Positions 1 to 18,757 of a DNA stretch of 21,558 nucleotides are shown here, in pieces (positions within the stretch are counted from its first letter, which is position 1; each line of letters begins with the position of its first letter). The notes beneath the pieces are model-generated. The model was not told the origin of the DNA, made no database searches, and saw only the letters and a list, made by a program, of their open reading frames with translations. This stretch comes from Salpingoeca rosetta (taxonomy: Eukaryota; Opisthokonta; Choanoflagellata; Craspedida; Salpingoecidae), in assembly GCF_000188695.1 (NCBI RefSeq), contig NW_004754930.1, forward strand, positions 934,773 to 956,330, written 5' to 3'. Made by a program: the position numbers and the translations under genes.

Positions 1-1366
1 GCATTGTGTGAGGGCCGGTGAAGTTTTGGTGAATGGCGACGGGAGTCTGCTGACACTCACACACGCACATGCTAACGCACACACACACATGCTGACGCAC
101 GCGCACGCATGCTGACACACACACATGCTAACGCACGCGCACGCATACCTCACAAACACGAACAAACATACACACACACACACACAAACTGTCGCCACCA
201 TGCCACCATGTTAGGACGAGCACCACGCCAGCTGCACCTTGCTGGACGCAGGGAGCAAACTGCTGTTCAAAGACAACGTCGTCGATTGTGTACGAGTGGC
301 GCGCCTGACACATCAACGCAGCACGACAATACCATCACCGCCATCATCACAATCGTTAGGACCAGTCACGTGCAATAGGAAGCATTGTCGTGTGGGGTGG
401 AAACCACACAGTGAATGCAGGTATTGTGCACGAGTGTATATGTGTGTGTGTGAGCGAGCGTATGTGTTGGTGGTTCTACCTGTACTGTATATGATGTTGC
501 AGCATCAATGCCTTCGACCAGGCAGAGGACCTGGAAGGGCGTGCATGGAAATTGGCCAGTCCATCAATGAGACTCGACACATCAGGGACCCACCGCAACT
601 CGACAGCCAAACAAAACCCACAATGAGGCAACACCATTGCTCAAGTTGACACAGCAGCACTGCAGTGCAATGCACTCATGTGTGTGTGTGTGCGTGTTTG
701 CGTGTGCGTGCGCACCTCGATGTTGTCTCGCTTGAACTTTTCAATGATCTGCTCCTTTGTAGTGACAGCAGGCGCCCTAGTGAGGATGCATGTGTGTGTA
801 TGTGTGTGTGTGTGTGAAATGTGTAAGATGCATGTGCCTTAGACTGTGCAACGCCACTGGATGGCACAGGTGTACATTCGAGGAGGTGACACAAGCGCAG
901 CAGCACTCTTACCTTTTGCTTTTCGGTTCTCGTCCTGCAGCCGACAGCAAAACACACACACACACGCACACACATACACACACACGCACACGCACCACAC
1001 ACCGCAAGCATCAGAGCACATAGTAATGCAGGCAGACACTGATTGGCAAACCACATGTCCATTCGACACAACACTGCGACCAGCATGCAACGATGAAGGT
1101 GCACCGGGTACACCACATGTCACCTTGCAGTTGACCACAACAAACACATCGTCAACACAAAGACATGCCGCGGTGGTGCGCACCTCCGTTCTCGACGTCC
1201 ACGACGCGCATGAGCGGTTCCGGAAACTGAAACGACGTCGACGGATCGTGCTCGGAGCCTGTTGGGACGGGCGGTGGGTGGGGGAATGTGTGCACATAGT
1301 ATGATTACTGTGCTGCGTTGTTGGTTTGTGCGATTCTTTGTGTGGTTGTGTGTGTGCGTGTGTGTG

Positions 1367-1410
<44 letters not shown>

Positions 1411-4108
1411 GAACAAACGACAGCACAGCGCCATCAGCACAATGCACAGCGCCATCAGCGCACCGTCGTGTGGTGTTGGCATGAGTGGGCTCCACGCGTC
1501 AATGCGATGCAGCACTTGATCTGGCAGCGACAACAGCAGCATTCCACCCAGCTCATCCTAGTGGCGCCCACATGCCCATGCGCAGGTTGAAAGGGGAGCG
1601 TGAGGTGCAGGGTTCAAGGGGTGGAAAGTACACACAAACGCAAGGGCACACGTACAACTCCATGTGTATCGCACACACAATCATGTACACAAACAGATAA
1701 ACACACACACAAGACACACACACACACAAGACACACACATACACAAGACACACACACACACACAAGACACACACGAACACACAACGGCTTCATACGTTTG
1801 GATGGGTGAGACGCATTGCATGGGACTGGAACCAGACATGCGTTGGATCAAGCGGCGGTGACGATGATGACGATATGGTTCGTGCAGGCCCACTCGATCG
1901 TGGCACCGCTCGCCCGCCAGATGACACAGTGCGGTGGCGAATCGCATCTGCACACACACACACACACATGGTGGAGTGGCACATTCAAGTGAGCTGGCGT
2001 GACTTGCAGACGTGTGTGTGTGCATGTTTGTGCTTGCGTGAACTGTGAGAGTTGCATGTGCACGTCGCATGGTGCAACTGCTGTATCACTTACACATGCG
2101 AACGTGGGCTTCAACGAGCGCGTACTTCTTGAGGTCGCACACCTGAAACAGAAAGTACCACTGTCGTTCGCGTCGCGGGGGCCGGAACAACACCGCAATG
2201 ACGTGAGCGCACATGTGAAATGAAGATGCGACCACGATGAACACAGGCCAACAGACCAAGACAAAGTCAACGTCTCCACTGCAACCAGGGTTGTCGTTCT
2301 CACCACAGACAAACGCACACAACGATGCATACATGCACACATACTGACAGTTCAGACGACAGGGCACATGCACACGCACACATTTCACACGCACACACAC
2401 AAACACACACACACATTCACACGCACACACACACGCACACACACGCATACACACACACGCACACACGCACACACGCACACACACACACGCACACACGCAC
2501 ACACGCACACACGCACACACACACATTGTTGCCGATTTGACGGATGATGGCGTTGTTCGAGAAGACGATGGTGAAGGAGCGGCGATTACCGCGACTGATG
2601 CGGGCAAAGATGAGCCCGATGCACAGCGCGTCAATGAACAGGCCTGCTGCACTCTGTGACAGCACGACAAAAGGGCCAGCGAGGCAGCCGTTGAAGTACG
2701 GGCTAGGCACGCCATATCCTGCAAGCGGAACATGCGTGTTCGTGAGTTGGCGTGTGAATACAAAGCACGGTGGAAATGAGGAAATAAAAACACACCGTGC
2801 TCGCTGTATCAAGCGAGACGAAAGAACGTGCAGTTGCATGGTTTTCTTCCATGAGTTGCATGCACGGATTCATGTGAAAGAAAGCACAAGCAGAGGCTTT
2901 CCCATGCAAAGACCTTGTGAGTATAATCAACCCCTTACAGATTTCTGCACAACAACACACACACACACTTACAACACACACACGCACACGTGCGTACCGA
3001 TTGTGGTGAGGGTCTCGATGCTGAGCATAAAGGCGTCTTCAAAGGTGTGAAGCTGAAGGTCACAGGGCTCGGATATGAGGTGGTACAGGCCGGCCCAGAG
3101 CAGGACGGCAGAGACGTAGATGACCAGCAGCACCAACCCAATCTTCAGAGAGGACATGGTGAGGAGGGTGTGGAACCAGTCCCGCATATGTAGCGAGGCA
3201 ACAGCCGCCCGTGGGATGATGCGGCGCATGTTGAAGGACCCTCTTGATTGCTGTCATCGAAGGTTTGCGTTAGCCCGAGGGCAGTCCATGATGAGAGGGC
3301 ACCAGAAACAACTTGCCTTCGACTCATGTGTGCGCGTGCAATAGCTTGTAGCACCCACACGAGCACAAGCTAGCCCGCTCCAGCACACACTGACACAGAA
3401 AGAGAGGGAGAGAGGGAGGGAGAGAGAGAGAGAGATAACGGAGAGAGAGAGAGAGAGACAACACAGAGAGAGAGAGAGAGATAACCCACACAGACAACAC
3501 TCACTCATTCATATGCACACGTACTCCCACCACTCCAGCACACATAGACACACACACACACACACGCACATACACACTAACACGCACACGCTCACACACC
3601 TTGAACAGCCCTCGCCTATCCAAGAATCTCGGTGCTTTCGCCTCACCGCCGGTGCTCGAGCTCAGTCGTCTAGAGCGAATATATCATGTGTGTTCACCAA
3701 GTAAGTACAAGGTCAAAGAACAAGTCAGCATGTCGATGTGCAAGTGCCATCATTCATATAGCAGTGTGCCAATAACCTTCCTCCTCGCTCTCCCCTCTTA
3801 CTCTCCTCCCTCACTCTCCTCCCTCGCACCAAGCCCCTTCTCTCCCTTCTCTCCCTTCTCTCCCTTCTCTCCCTTCACGCACTGACATGCACGCACCTGT
3901 ACCACGGGCGTCGTTGTCGAACAGCACGTCTTCGGCGATCACCTGCCGCGCCAGCACTATCAACACCACCAACAATAACGCTGCCATTGTGATCATCGTC
4001 GTCTTCGCTGTCGCCACTTCCTCCTGGCGCATTCACAGACCCCAGCAACAGCGGCATGTTCGCATGCGCGCTGTCACCATCATCATCATCACCAGCACCG
4101 TTCGTCAT
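1..4108 (-). CDS. Inward-rectifier potassium channel (Kir/KCNJ family), 3' end cut by window
   Basis: Two-TM K+ channel, expected in the plasma membrane. Exons in coding order: 4108-3897, 3669-3600, 3250-2998, 2718-2525, 2160-2094, 1947-1796, 1557-1464, 1258-1184, 934-913, 776-716, 530-480, 304-227, 46 or 49 to <1; about 458 codons visible. Seen: acidic then Arg-rich N-terminus (1-94), amphipathic slide helix with RDWF (117-120), M1 (~130-153), pore helix, filter TIGYG at 177-181 split by an intron after the first base of the Gly codon, and M2 (~194-218) with hinge Gly204. Asp208 sits where Kir2.1 has D172, so strong rectification is predicted. Cys157 and Cys190 match the conserved extracellular pair. 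The cytoplasmic domain has [31 protein letters not shown] and [11 protein letters not shown], all at Kir-conserved sites. Start: only in-frame ATG that suits the first exon, G at -3. The 304-227 exon could instead end at 238. The C-terminus is missing. Family call very sure; edges of the smallest exons less so. Confidence 0.9.
68..143. repeat. 20-bp minisatellite units in last visible Kir intron
   Basis: Copies of catgct(a/g)acgcac(g/a)c... begin at 68, 88, 108 and 124, spaced 20, 20 and 16 bp. The unit combines a CATGC core with a CA/CG repeat. It lies in the intron between 227 and about 49. Confidence 0.75.
913..934 (-). other. 22-nt microexon of the Kir gene
   Basis: Acceptor CTGCAG and strong donor GTAAGAG bound 22 nt encoding (G)REPKSK(R). 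Entry phase 1 and exit phase 2 fit the flanking exons 1258-1184 and 776-716. Without it the frame breaks before VLCLVEGID. It codes for part of an insertion absent from typical Kir channels. Confidence 0.7.
1345..1407. repeat. (GT)n microsatellite, Kir intron 7
   Basis: GT tract with a few CG-type interruptions in the intron 1259-1463. On the coding strand it is (CA)n. Confidence 0.9.
1696..1780. repeat. Interrupted (CA)n tract with regular caag spacers, Kir intron 6
   Basis: Blocks of (CA)4-9 each end in AAGA, about five times, giving a higher-order minisatellite on top of the dinucleotide repeat. It lies in the intron 1558-1795. Confidence 0.8.
2390..2525. repeat. Long (CA)n/(CACG)n tract that runs into a Kir splice donor
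   Basis: About 135 bp of CA dinucleotides with periodic CG interruptions. On the coding strand the exon 4 codon AAT is followed immediately by GTGTGTGTG, so the 5' splice site is the first unit of the repeat. Confidence 0.9.
2525..2718 (-). other. Kir exon 4: filter completion, M2 and PIP2-region linker
   Basis: Begins with the last two bases of the filter Gly, giving GYGV. M2 reads around [20 protein letters not shown], then [19 protein letters not shown]. The Arg cluster (218, 221, 224, 225) corresponds to the Kir interfacial basic region that binds PIP2. The donor at 2524 is the first GT of a GT-rich tract. Joining to 2160 reproduces the exact Kir spacing between the NAIIR and VCDL blocks. 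Confidence 0.9.
2998..3250 (-). other. Kir exon 3: slide helix, M1, pore helix, first half of selectivity filter
   Basis: Acceptor TGACAG precedes 3250; donor GTACGC follows 2998, leaving one base of the filter Gly codon. The exon encodes [16 protein letters not shown], the M1 segment around [18 protein letters not shown], and the pore helix ending SIETLTTI. Kir channels typically read SIETQTTIGYG here, so Leu replaces Gln two residues before the TTI. Confidence 0.9.
3391..3482. repeat. (GA)n-rich microsatellite in Kir intron 2
   Basis: Imperfect GA/GGGA tract broken by ataac and acaac spacers. It lies in the 349-nt intron 3251-3599, which otherwise shows only CA-repeat sequence at its other end. 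Confidence 0.85.
3841..3876. repeat. Four perfect copies of a 9-bp unit (tctcccttc) in Kir intron 1
   Basis: Four head-to-tail copies of tctcccttc, preceded by looser C/T-rich sequence from about 3778. On the coding strand this is a purine-rich run shortly after the exon 1 donor. Confidence 0.9.
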
Positions 4109-4317
4109 CGCCTGTTGTCCTCCCAATGCCGAAAAGTTGCCGAAAATATCTTCAAATGCTCCACAACGTGGGTGGGCAGCCAAGAACAACGATGGTGATG
4201 GTTGTGGCGATAAGAGTGGCAATGCTGCGATGCGCGACAACAGCAAGGATGACAGCGTTGGCGGCTGGTGTACGCAGCACTCACAGCAGGTGCGGATCAA
4301 CAGGGAGGACGACAGCA
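4109..4317. promoter_or_regulatory. Divergent spacer, probable bidirectional promoter of Kir and PPR genes
   Basis: Only 209 bp separate the proposed Kir ATG (minus, 4108) from the proposed PPR ATG (plus, 4318), so both promoters and 5' UTRs must share or overlap this segment. A CCAAT lies on the plus strand at 4123-4127; no TATA box is obvious. The PPR frame stays open upstream to an ATG at 4126, so a longer PPR N-terminus is possible. Function is inferred from position. Confidence 0.5.
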
Positions 4318-5952
4318 ATGGCGTCTTTAAGCAGGATACAGGCCGCCCAGTTTGCGGCGCGGCTCTCCACAGCCGCATCGAAAGCCGCACCCCACTGCAC
4401 CACAACGCCTCCTTCCACGCACCAGCAACAACAGCAACAGAGACAGCTGCAGCAGCACAGGCAGCACAGCCACACCCGAACTCTGACTTTGTTATCTGCC
4501 CCCGGGACAGCAGGAGCGATGCCCATGCGGAGCCAGCGCGCAGCAGGCACGACCACAGAAGCAAAGGACAGTAGCAAAGTGCTGTCCTTGCTGAAGCAGG
4601 GCAAAACGGTTGATGTGCAAACCATCATTGCTGCGCTCAAGACCGCTGCCGAGCAGCGCCAAACAAACGAGTGCCACATGCTGTTCGACTGCCTTTCGGA
4701 GCGCGGTGTTCGCCCAAAACTGGCCCAGTGCAACGACGTGATCAAGGCATACGCCCAAACGGGCCGCGTCAAGGCCGTGCACAAGCTGATTGAGCGCATG
4801 CGCCGCGAGGGCTACGACCCAAACGCCGTCACGTTTGAGCTCCTGTTCCTCGCCTTTGCCCGGAGCCCGTCCTCCAAAGGCCTCGAGGCCGCCTTGGAGC
4901 AATACTTGCTCTCAGAAGTGGAGATGACACGTGAGCTGTGGACGAACCTGCTGCGTGCCTTTGTTGCCCGCAAACTCGTCGAAGAGAGCCGCTGGGTGTA
5001 CAACGAGTGGCGGCAGAGGTTGCGGCCGTCTGTGCACATGCTCAGCACCCTGTGCCGCGACTGCAGCGAGCGAGGGCTGTGGGAGCCAGCGCTGATGTGG
5101 TTTCGCGAGCTCATGACCGAATATGCGACCCGCGTCAAAGCCCACGCAGACAACACAACCACAGCCAACTCCAACCTCACCAACAACGCCACCCGCAGCG
5201 GCGGCGATGATGCACGTGCTCGGTTTGTCACAGCATATGAGGACGTGCTGCTGGTGCTTGCACAGCACGGGCGAGAGGCCGAGCTGACTGCCTTGATTAC
5301 GGACGTGCTTGAATCGAGCGAGCCGCCGCTCATCGCCGCTGCGGACGCGGACATGCGCGCCATCAATGCCGTGCGCAGCATCACTTCCGGTGCTGTTGAT
5401 GACAGAACGCAAAAGAGGATCATCCAGATGCTGTCGGAGCAGCCTGCGGTGTCGTTGCAGCACCTGCGCGCCATCACGCGCGCCCTTGCCAAGGCAGGCC
5501 TGCCAGGCGCCGTGGACACGGTCATCTGCGAACGCGAGCGCCTTGAGCAGCCGCTCTCCCTCACAAACTTCCACGATCTACTGCGCGCACGGGAGACAGC
5601 AGCAGCGGCCGCCAAAGCGCAGAAGGACAGCGCCACAGCTTTGCACGCGCACACGTACGACACCCGCTTTCACGGGAGTAATGACGTCAGCAGGGAGGAT
5701 GACGCGTCCTTTTCTCCGCACGATCTTCTGCAGCGCATAAGCAGGGCTGGTCTGAGTCCAAACGCGTTTACGTTTGCCGTGCTGATGCAAGACCAGCTCC
5801 AGAGCAGACGGCCCAACGCCGTTATCCACCTGTGCAAAGAGATGCGCGCACTCGGCGTTCAGCAGACGGGGTGGGTCAACTCGCTGCTCTATCGTGCGAG
5901 AAAGGCCATCAAGGGGAAACACAGGCAGCGTGGACGCAGGCAAGCTAGGTGA
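4318..5952 (+). CDS. Intronless pentatricopeptide-repeat (PPR) protein, probably mitochondrial
   Basis: About 544 aa in one exon, stop TGA at 5950. Start chosen at 4318 because the next ~25 residues (MASLSRIQAAQFAARLSTAA) form an Arg/Ser/Ala-rich amphipathic presequence without acids, typical for mitochondrial import; in-frame upstream ATGs exist from 4126. A Gln/His-rich spacer follows (~35-50). The clearest PPR is about 136-168 (CNDVIKAYAQTGRVKAVHKL, ending EGYDP), with degenerate repeats from 169 (NAVTFELLFLAFAR), 205 (RELWTNLLRAFV) and 240 (HMLSTLCRDCSERG). A last pair lies near the C-terminus (NAFTFAVLMQDQ), before a very basic end (GKHRQRGRRQAR). PPR arrays bind organellar RNA in processing, stability or translation. 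I see no SMR, DYW or endonuclease domain, and cannot assign the RNA target. Neighbouring genes have many introns, so a single exon stands out. Confidence 0.82.
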   Translation: MASLSRIQAAQFAARLSTAASKAAPHCTTTPPSTHQQQQQQRQLQQHRQHSHTRTLTLLSAPGTAGAMPMRSQRAAGTTTEAKDSSKVLSLLKQGKTVDVQTIIAALKTAAEQRQTNECHMLFDCLSERGVRPKLAQCNDVIKAYAQTGRVKAVHKLIERMRREGYDPNAVTFELLFLAFARSPSSKGLEAALEQYLLSEVEMTRELWTNLLRAFVARKLVEESRWVYNEWRQRLRPSVHMLSTLCRDCSERGLWEPALMWFRELMTEYATRVKAHADNTTTANSNLTNNATRSGGDDARARFVTAYEDVLLVLAQHGREAELTALITDVLESSEPPLIAAADADMRAINAVRSITSGAVDDRTQKRIIQMLSEQPAVSLQHLRAITRALAKAGLPGAVDTVICERERLEQPLSLTNFHDLLRARETAAAAAKAQKDSATALHAHTYDTRFHGSNDVSREDDASFSPHDLLQRISRAGLSPNAFTFAVLMQDQLQSRRPNAVIHLCKEMRALGVQQTGWVNSLLYRARKAIKGKHRQRGRRQAR

Positions 5953-6156
5953 TTGATTTGCTCCTGCTTGGTTTGCTTTGTCGATTACGACGATAGGAGG
6001 GCAAGGGAAGGCGAAGGGGAAAGTTTGTGTATGTATGTGTGTGTATGTGTGTGTGTGTGTATGTGTGTGAAGAGAGAGTGTGTGTGTGGGGGGGGGGGAG
6101 AACGGGGTGTTTTGTGTTGTGTCTTGGAGAGGCAAGCAAGAAAGGGGTGTGGTTGC

Positions 6157-6162
6157 AGTAAA
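6157..6162 (+). terminator. AGTAAA variant polyadenylation signal for the PPR gene
   Basis: Known AATAAA variant about 205 nt past the PPR stop on the plus strand. It sits only 18 nt from the opposing AATAAA, so the two transcripts probably overlap at their 3' ends. Confidence 0.35.
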
Positions 6163-6179
6163 CATTGAATGGACTGCTG

Positions 6180-6185
6180 TTTATT
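6180..6185 (-). terminator. AATAAA polyadenylation signal for the ELYS gene
   Basis: Plus-strand tttatt reads AATAAA on the minus strand, about 211 nt past the ELYS stop. It is the only canonical hexamer I see in the spacer on that strand. Confidence 0.55.
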
Positions 6186-6396
6186 TCATACGCATACACG
6201 CGTACACACACACACACACAATCACACACACACAATCACACACGCATGCACGCACACAATCACTCCTTCGTTGCTGATGCCAAGGCAACAAGCAAGCAAA
6301 CTAAGCAACCCAAACCCAAACGAAACCAAACACGAAAGACGACACAAGCACACTACCCTCAGCCCCGCGCACGACGCAGTGCACTTCACAACGGCA

Positions 6397-16638
<10,242 letters not shown>

Positions 16639-17307
16639 CACTCGCGTTTCTGACAAGTCCAACCAACGGTACGACGCTGCTGCACGTGCGTTGTCTTGCT
16701 TCTTCCGCTTTCTGTCGACCCTACGACACACACGTGTGCGCGCGTGCGAGTGAGTGGATGGGTGCGGATGAGAGGGGTGCACAGCAAAGCAAAGAAAGAG
16801 AAACAAAAAGGGCAGAGTGAGAGAGACAAGTGCAAGATTAAGAGAGGAGGAGGGCGAGGCACGCACGACGACAGGCACGACGATGACAGTCGGGTTCAGC
16901 GGCACACACTCGACCACGCACCAATCACCGCCGTTGCAGCTGAACTTCTTTGCGACAGCACAAAAACTGTCTGCTGTCAGAAATGACAAGCTCGAGCCTG
17001 ATTTCAGTGTATGGACGGATGTGGGTGTGTCAGCAGCACGGGACGTGTTTGCCATCCAACCTCCCTCCCTTCCCTGCCTCCCTTCTTGCTTCCCTTCCCT
17101 GCCTCCCTTCTTGCTTCCCTTCCCTGCCACATCACAGCATCACATCAACCCACGCCTCTTGCCACCGACGCTCTCAGTTTCGCATGAAGCTTCATGGTGT
17201 GATCATCTACTACCGTATGTACTTCGTCTACATCGCAGGTCATGGCGGTGCAAACCCTCACTGATACAACAAGCTGACACAACAAGCACGCACGCGTGTG
17301 ACATCAG
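16639..17307. promoter_or_regulatory. Spacer between helicase stop and ELYS start; ELYS promoter/5' UTR region
   Basis: 669 bp between two genes in tandem on the minus strand. It should hold the helicase 3' UTR and the ELYS promoter. No canonical AATAAA is seen on the minus strand. The minus-strand frame of the ELYS ATG stays open for roughly 490 nt upstream, with an ATG at 17055-17053 and possible splice sites near 16730 and 16870. A short upstream coding or 5' UTR exon therefore cannot be excluded. Confidence 0.45.
17067..17127. repeat. 25-bp C/T-rich tandem repeat, 2.4 copies, upstream of ELYS
   Basis: Two identical 25-bp copies at 17067-17091 and 17092-17116, then 11 bp of a third. On the coding strand of the minus genes it is purine-rich (G/A). 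Such homopurine tracts can form triplex DNA; no function is claimed. Confidence 0.9.
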
Positions 17308-18694
17308 TCAGTCAATGACAATGAGCTCCTGCTTCTTGGCTGGCTGCTGCTTCATGAGACGCTTGAGGGCGTCGGGCATCTTGCTGGTGCACTTCTTCCT
17401 TGTTGTGGGTTTCCTCTTTGTTGTTGGCTTCTGCCTCGGCTGTGCCTCCGTCTTTGGCTTCTTGCTGGCGGTGGTGCCGGGATTTGACGAGGTGGCGTTC
17501 GGGTCGGCAGCCGCTTCCTGCTTGATGTCGCGTCCACCCCGCTTCTGTTGTGCTGCGGCCTTGCCCCTGGCCGTGTTACCCCTGCCCGTTTTGCCCCTGC
17601 CTCTGCCTCGTCCCGTGCCTCGGCTGCTGGCTGTGGATGCAGAAGGTTCTGGTGCTGCCGCCGTGTTTCCAAAGACGGTGCCTTGATACGAGGGCATCTG
17701 CCCGCCGCCAAACGAGGACGTCTAGTTTGTGGAGTCATGAGGGAGGGAAAGCAAGGAGGGTGAGCAAAGCGGGAGGGTGAGCGCACGAACACATACATGT
17801 GCAACCATCCAAGCACAGAAGCAAATGCTCCTTTCAACACACTCGCAAACATGTAAACAGCCCCGTCCCTTGCCCCCCAACACACACACACCTGCATAAA
17901 CTGCGCGGCGGTCTGAAACCCTGCCGCCGGGTTGATGGAGAGCCAGGACGCGCTGGCGCCGTCAGCAGCAGGCGCGGAGACGGAGGAAGAAAGGGACGGC
18001 CTGGCCTGCTTTGTTGGTGCCGCCGCTCCCTTTGATGATGTCGCATTTGTTGCCTTTTGTCGCTGCTGTTGGTGCTGCTGCTGCTGCTGTTGGTGCTGCT
18101 GCTGTTCAGCCAGGAACGAAGATGCCGATGTAAAGGCCGGGGTGGCGGTCATGATGGACGCGGTTGGCGAATACGCCCTCGAGAAGGAAGACGACGACGA
18201 TTGCTGGGCGGCAGACAGGCTCCAGCCGCCTTTGGTGCCCCGGCTGCCGGACGCCTGGAACCGCGCACGCCGCTTCGACGCGTGCGATGGGCTGGAGGAT
18301 GACCGCTGCAGAAACGAAAACCTCCCACTACCACTGCCATAGCCAGCATCGCCGCCACTGCCAGCACCATCATCGCCATCGTCATCGCCACCGCCCCTCG
18401 CCTGGGCCGCTGCCAGAGCAGCGTCCGCCTTCTTTTGGATGGCGCGCGCGGCCTTGAGCGTCGCCGCAGCATCCACTTCGCACCGCGGCTGTACCAGCGC
18501 CTTCAGGATGCCCACCGTGCACGCAAGCGTGCGGTCGGACACAGACGGCTTGACGAGCTCGAACATGCGCTTGGAGATGAAGCGGCTCACTTCGTTTTCG
18601 CTGCTGTAGCCGTACGCCCCGCCCCTCCACAGGCACCGCGACATGTGCAAGTAGTACTTGGCCCGCGTCAGCGCAACCTGCAATATATGTATGC

Positions 18695-18757
<63 letters not shown>

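Larger units (their letters stand above)
5953..6396. other. Spacer between convergent PPR and ELYS genes, with (GT)n and (CA)n repeats
   Basis: 444 bp between the PPR stop and the ELYS stop, holding both 3' UTRs. It has a GT tract around 6028-6070, a run of 11 G at 6088-6098 and a CA tract around 6204-6260. No further gene is visible. Confidence 0.7.

Noticed and set aside
68..143. Regularly spaced 20-bp units as a CRISPR array
   Set aside because: Units are contiguous without unique spacers, lie in an intron of a eukaryotic gene, and belong to a CA-type minisatellite.
2094..2142. TTTCAG at 2145-2143 as the acceptor of Kir exon 5
   Set aside because: Looks like an ideal acceptor, but using it would delete WYFLFQ; the acceptor ACAG before 2160 restores the exact 20-residue Kir spacing between NAII and VCDL.
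4812..5663. 283-codon open frame on the minus strand inside the PPR gene
   Set aside because: Shadow of GC-rich PPR codons; Ser/Arg/Ala-rich with no motif, while the plus frame has clear PPR repeats.
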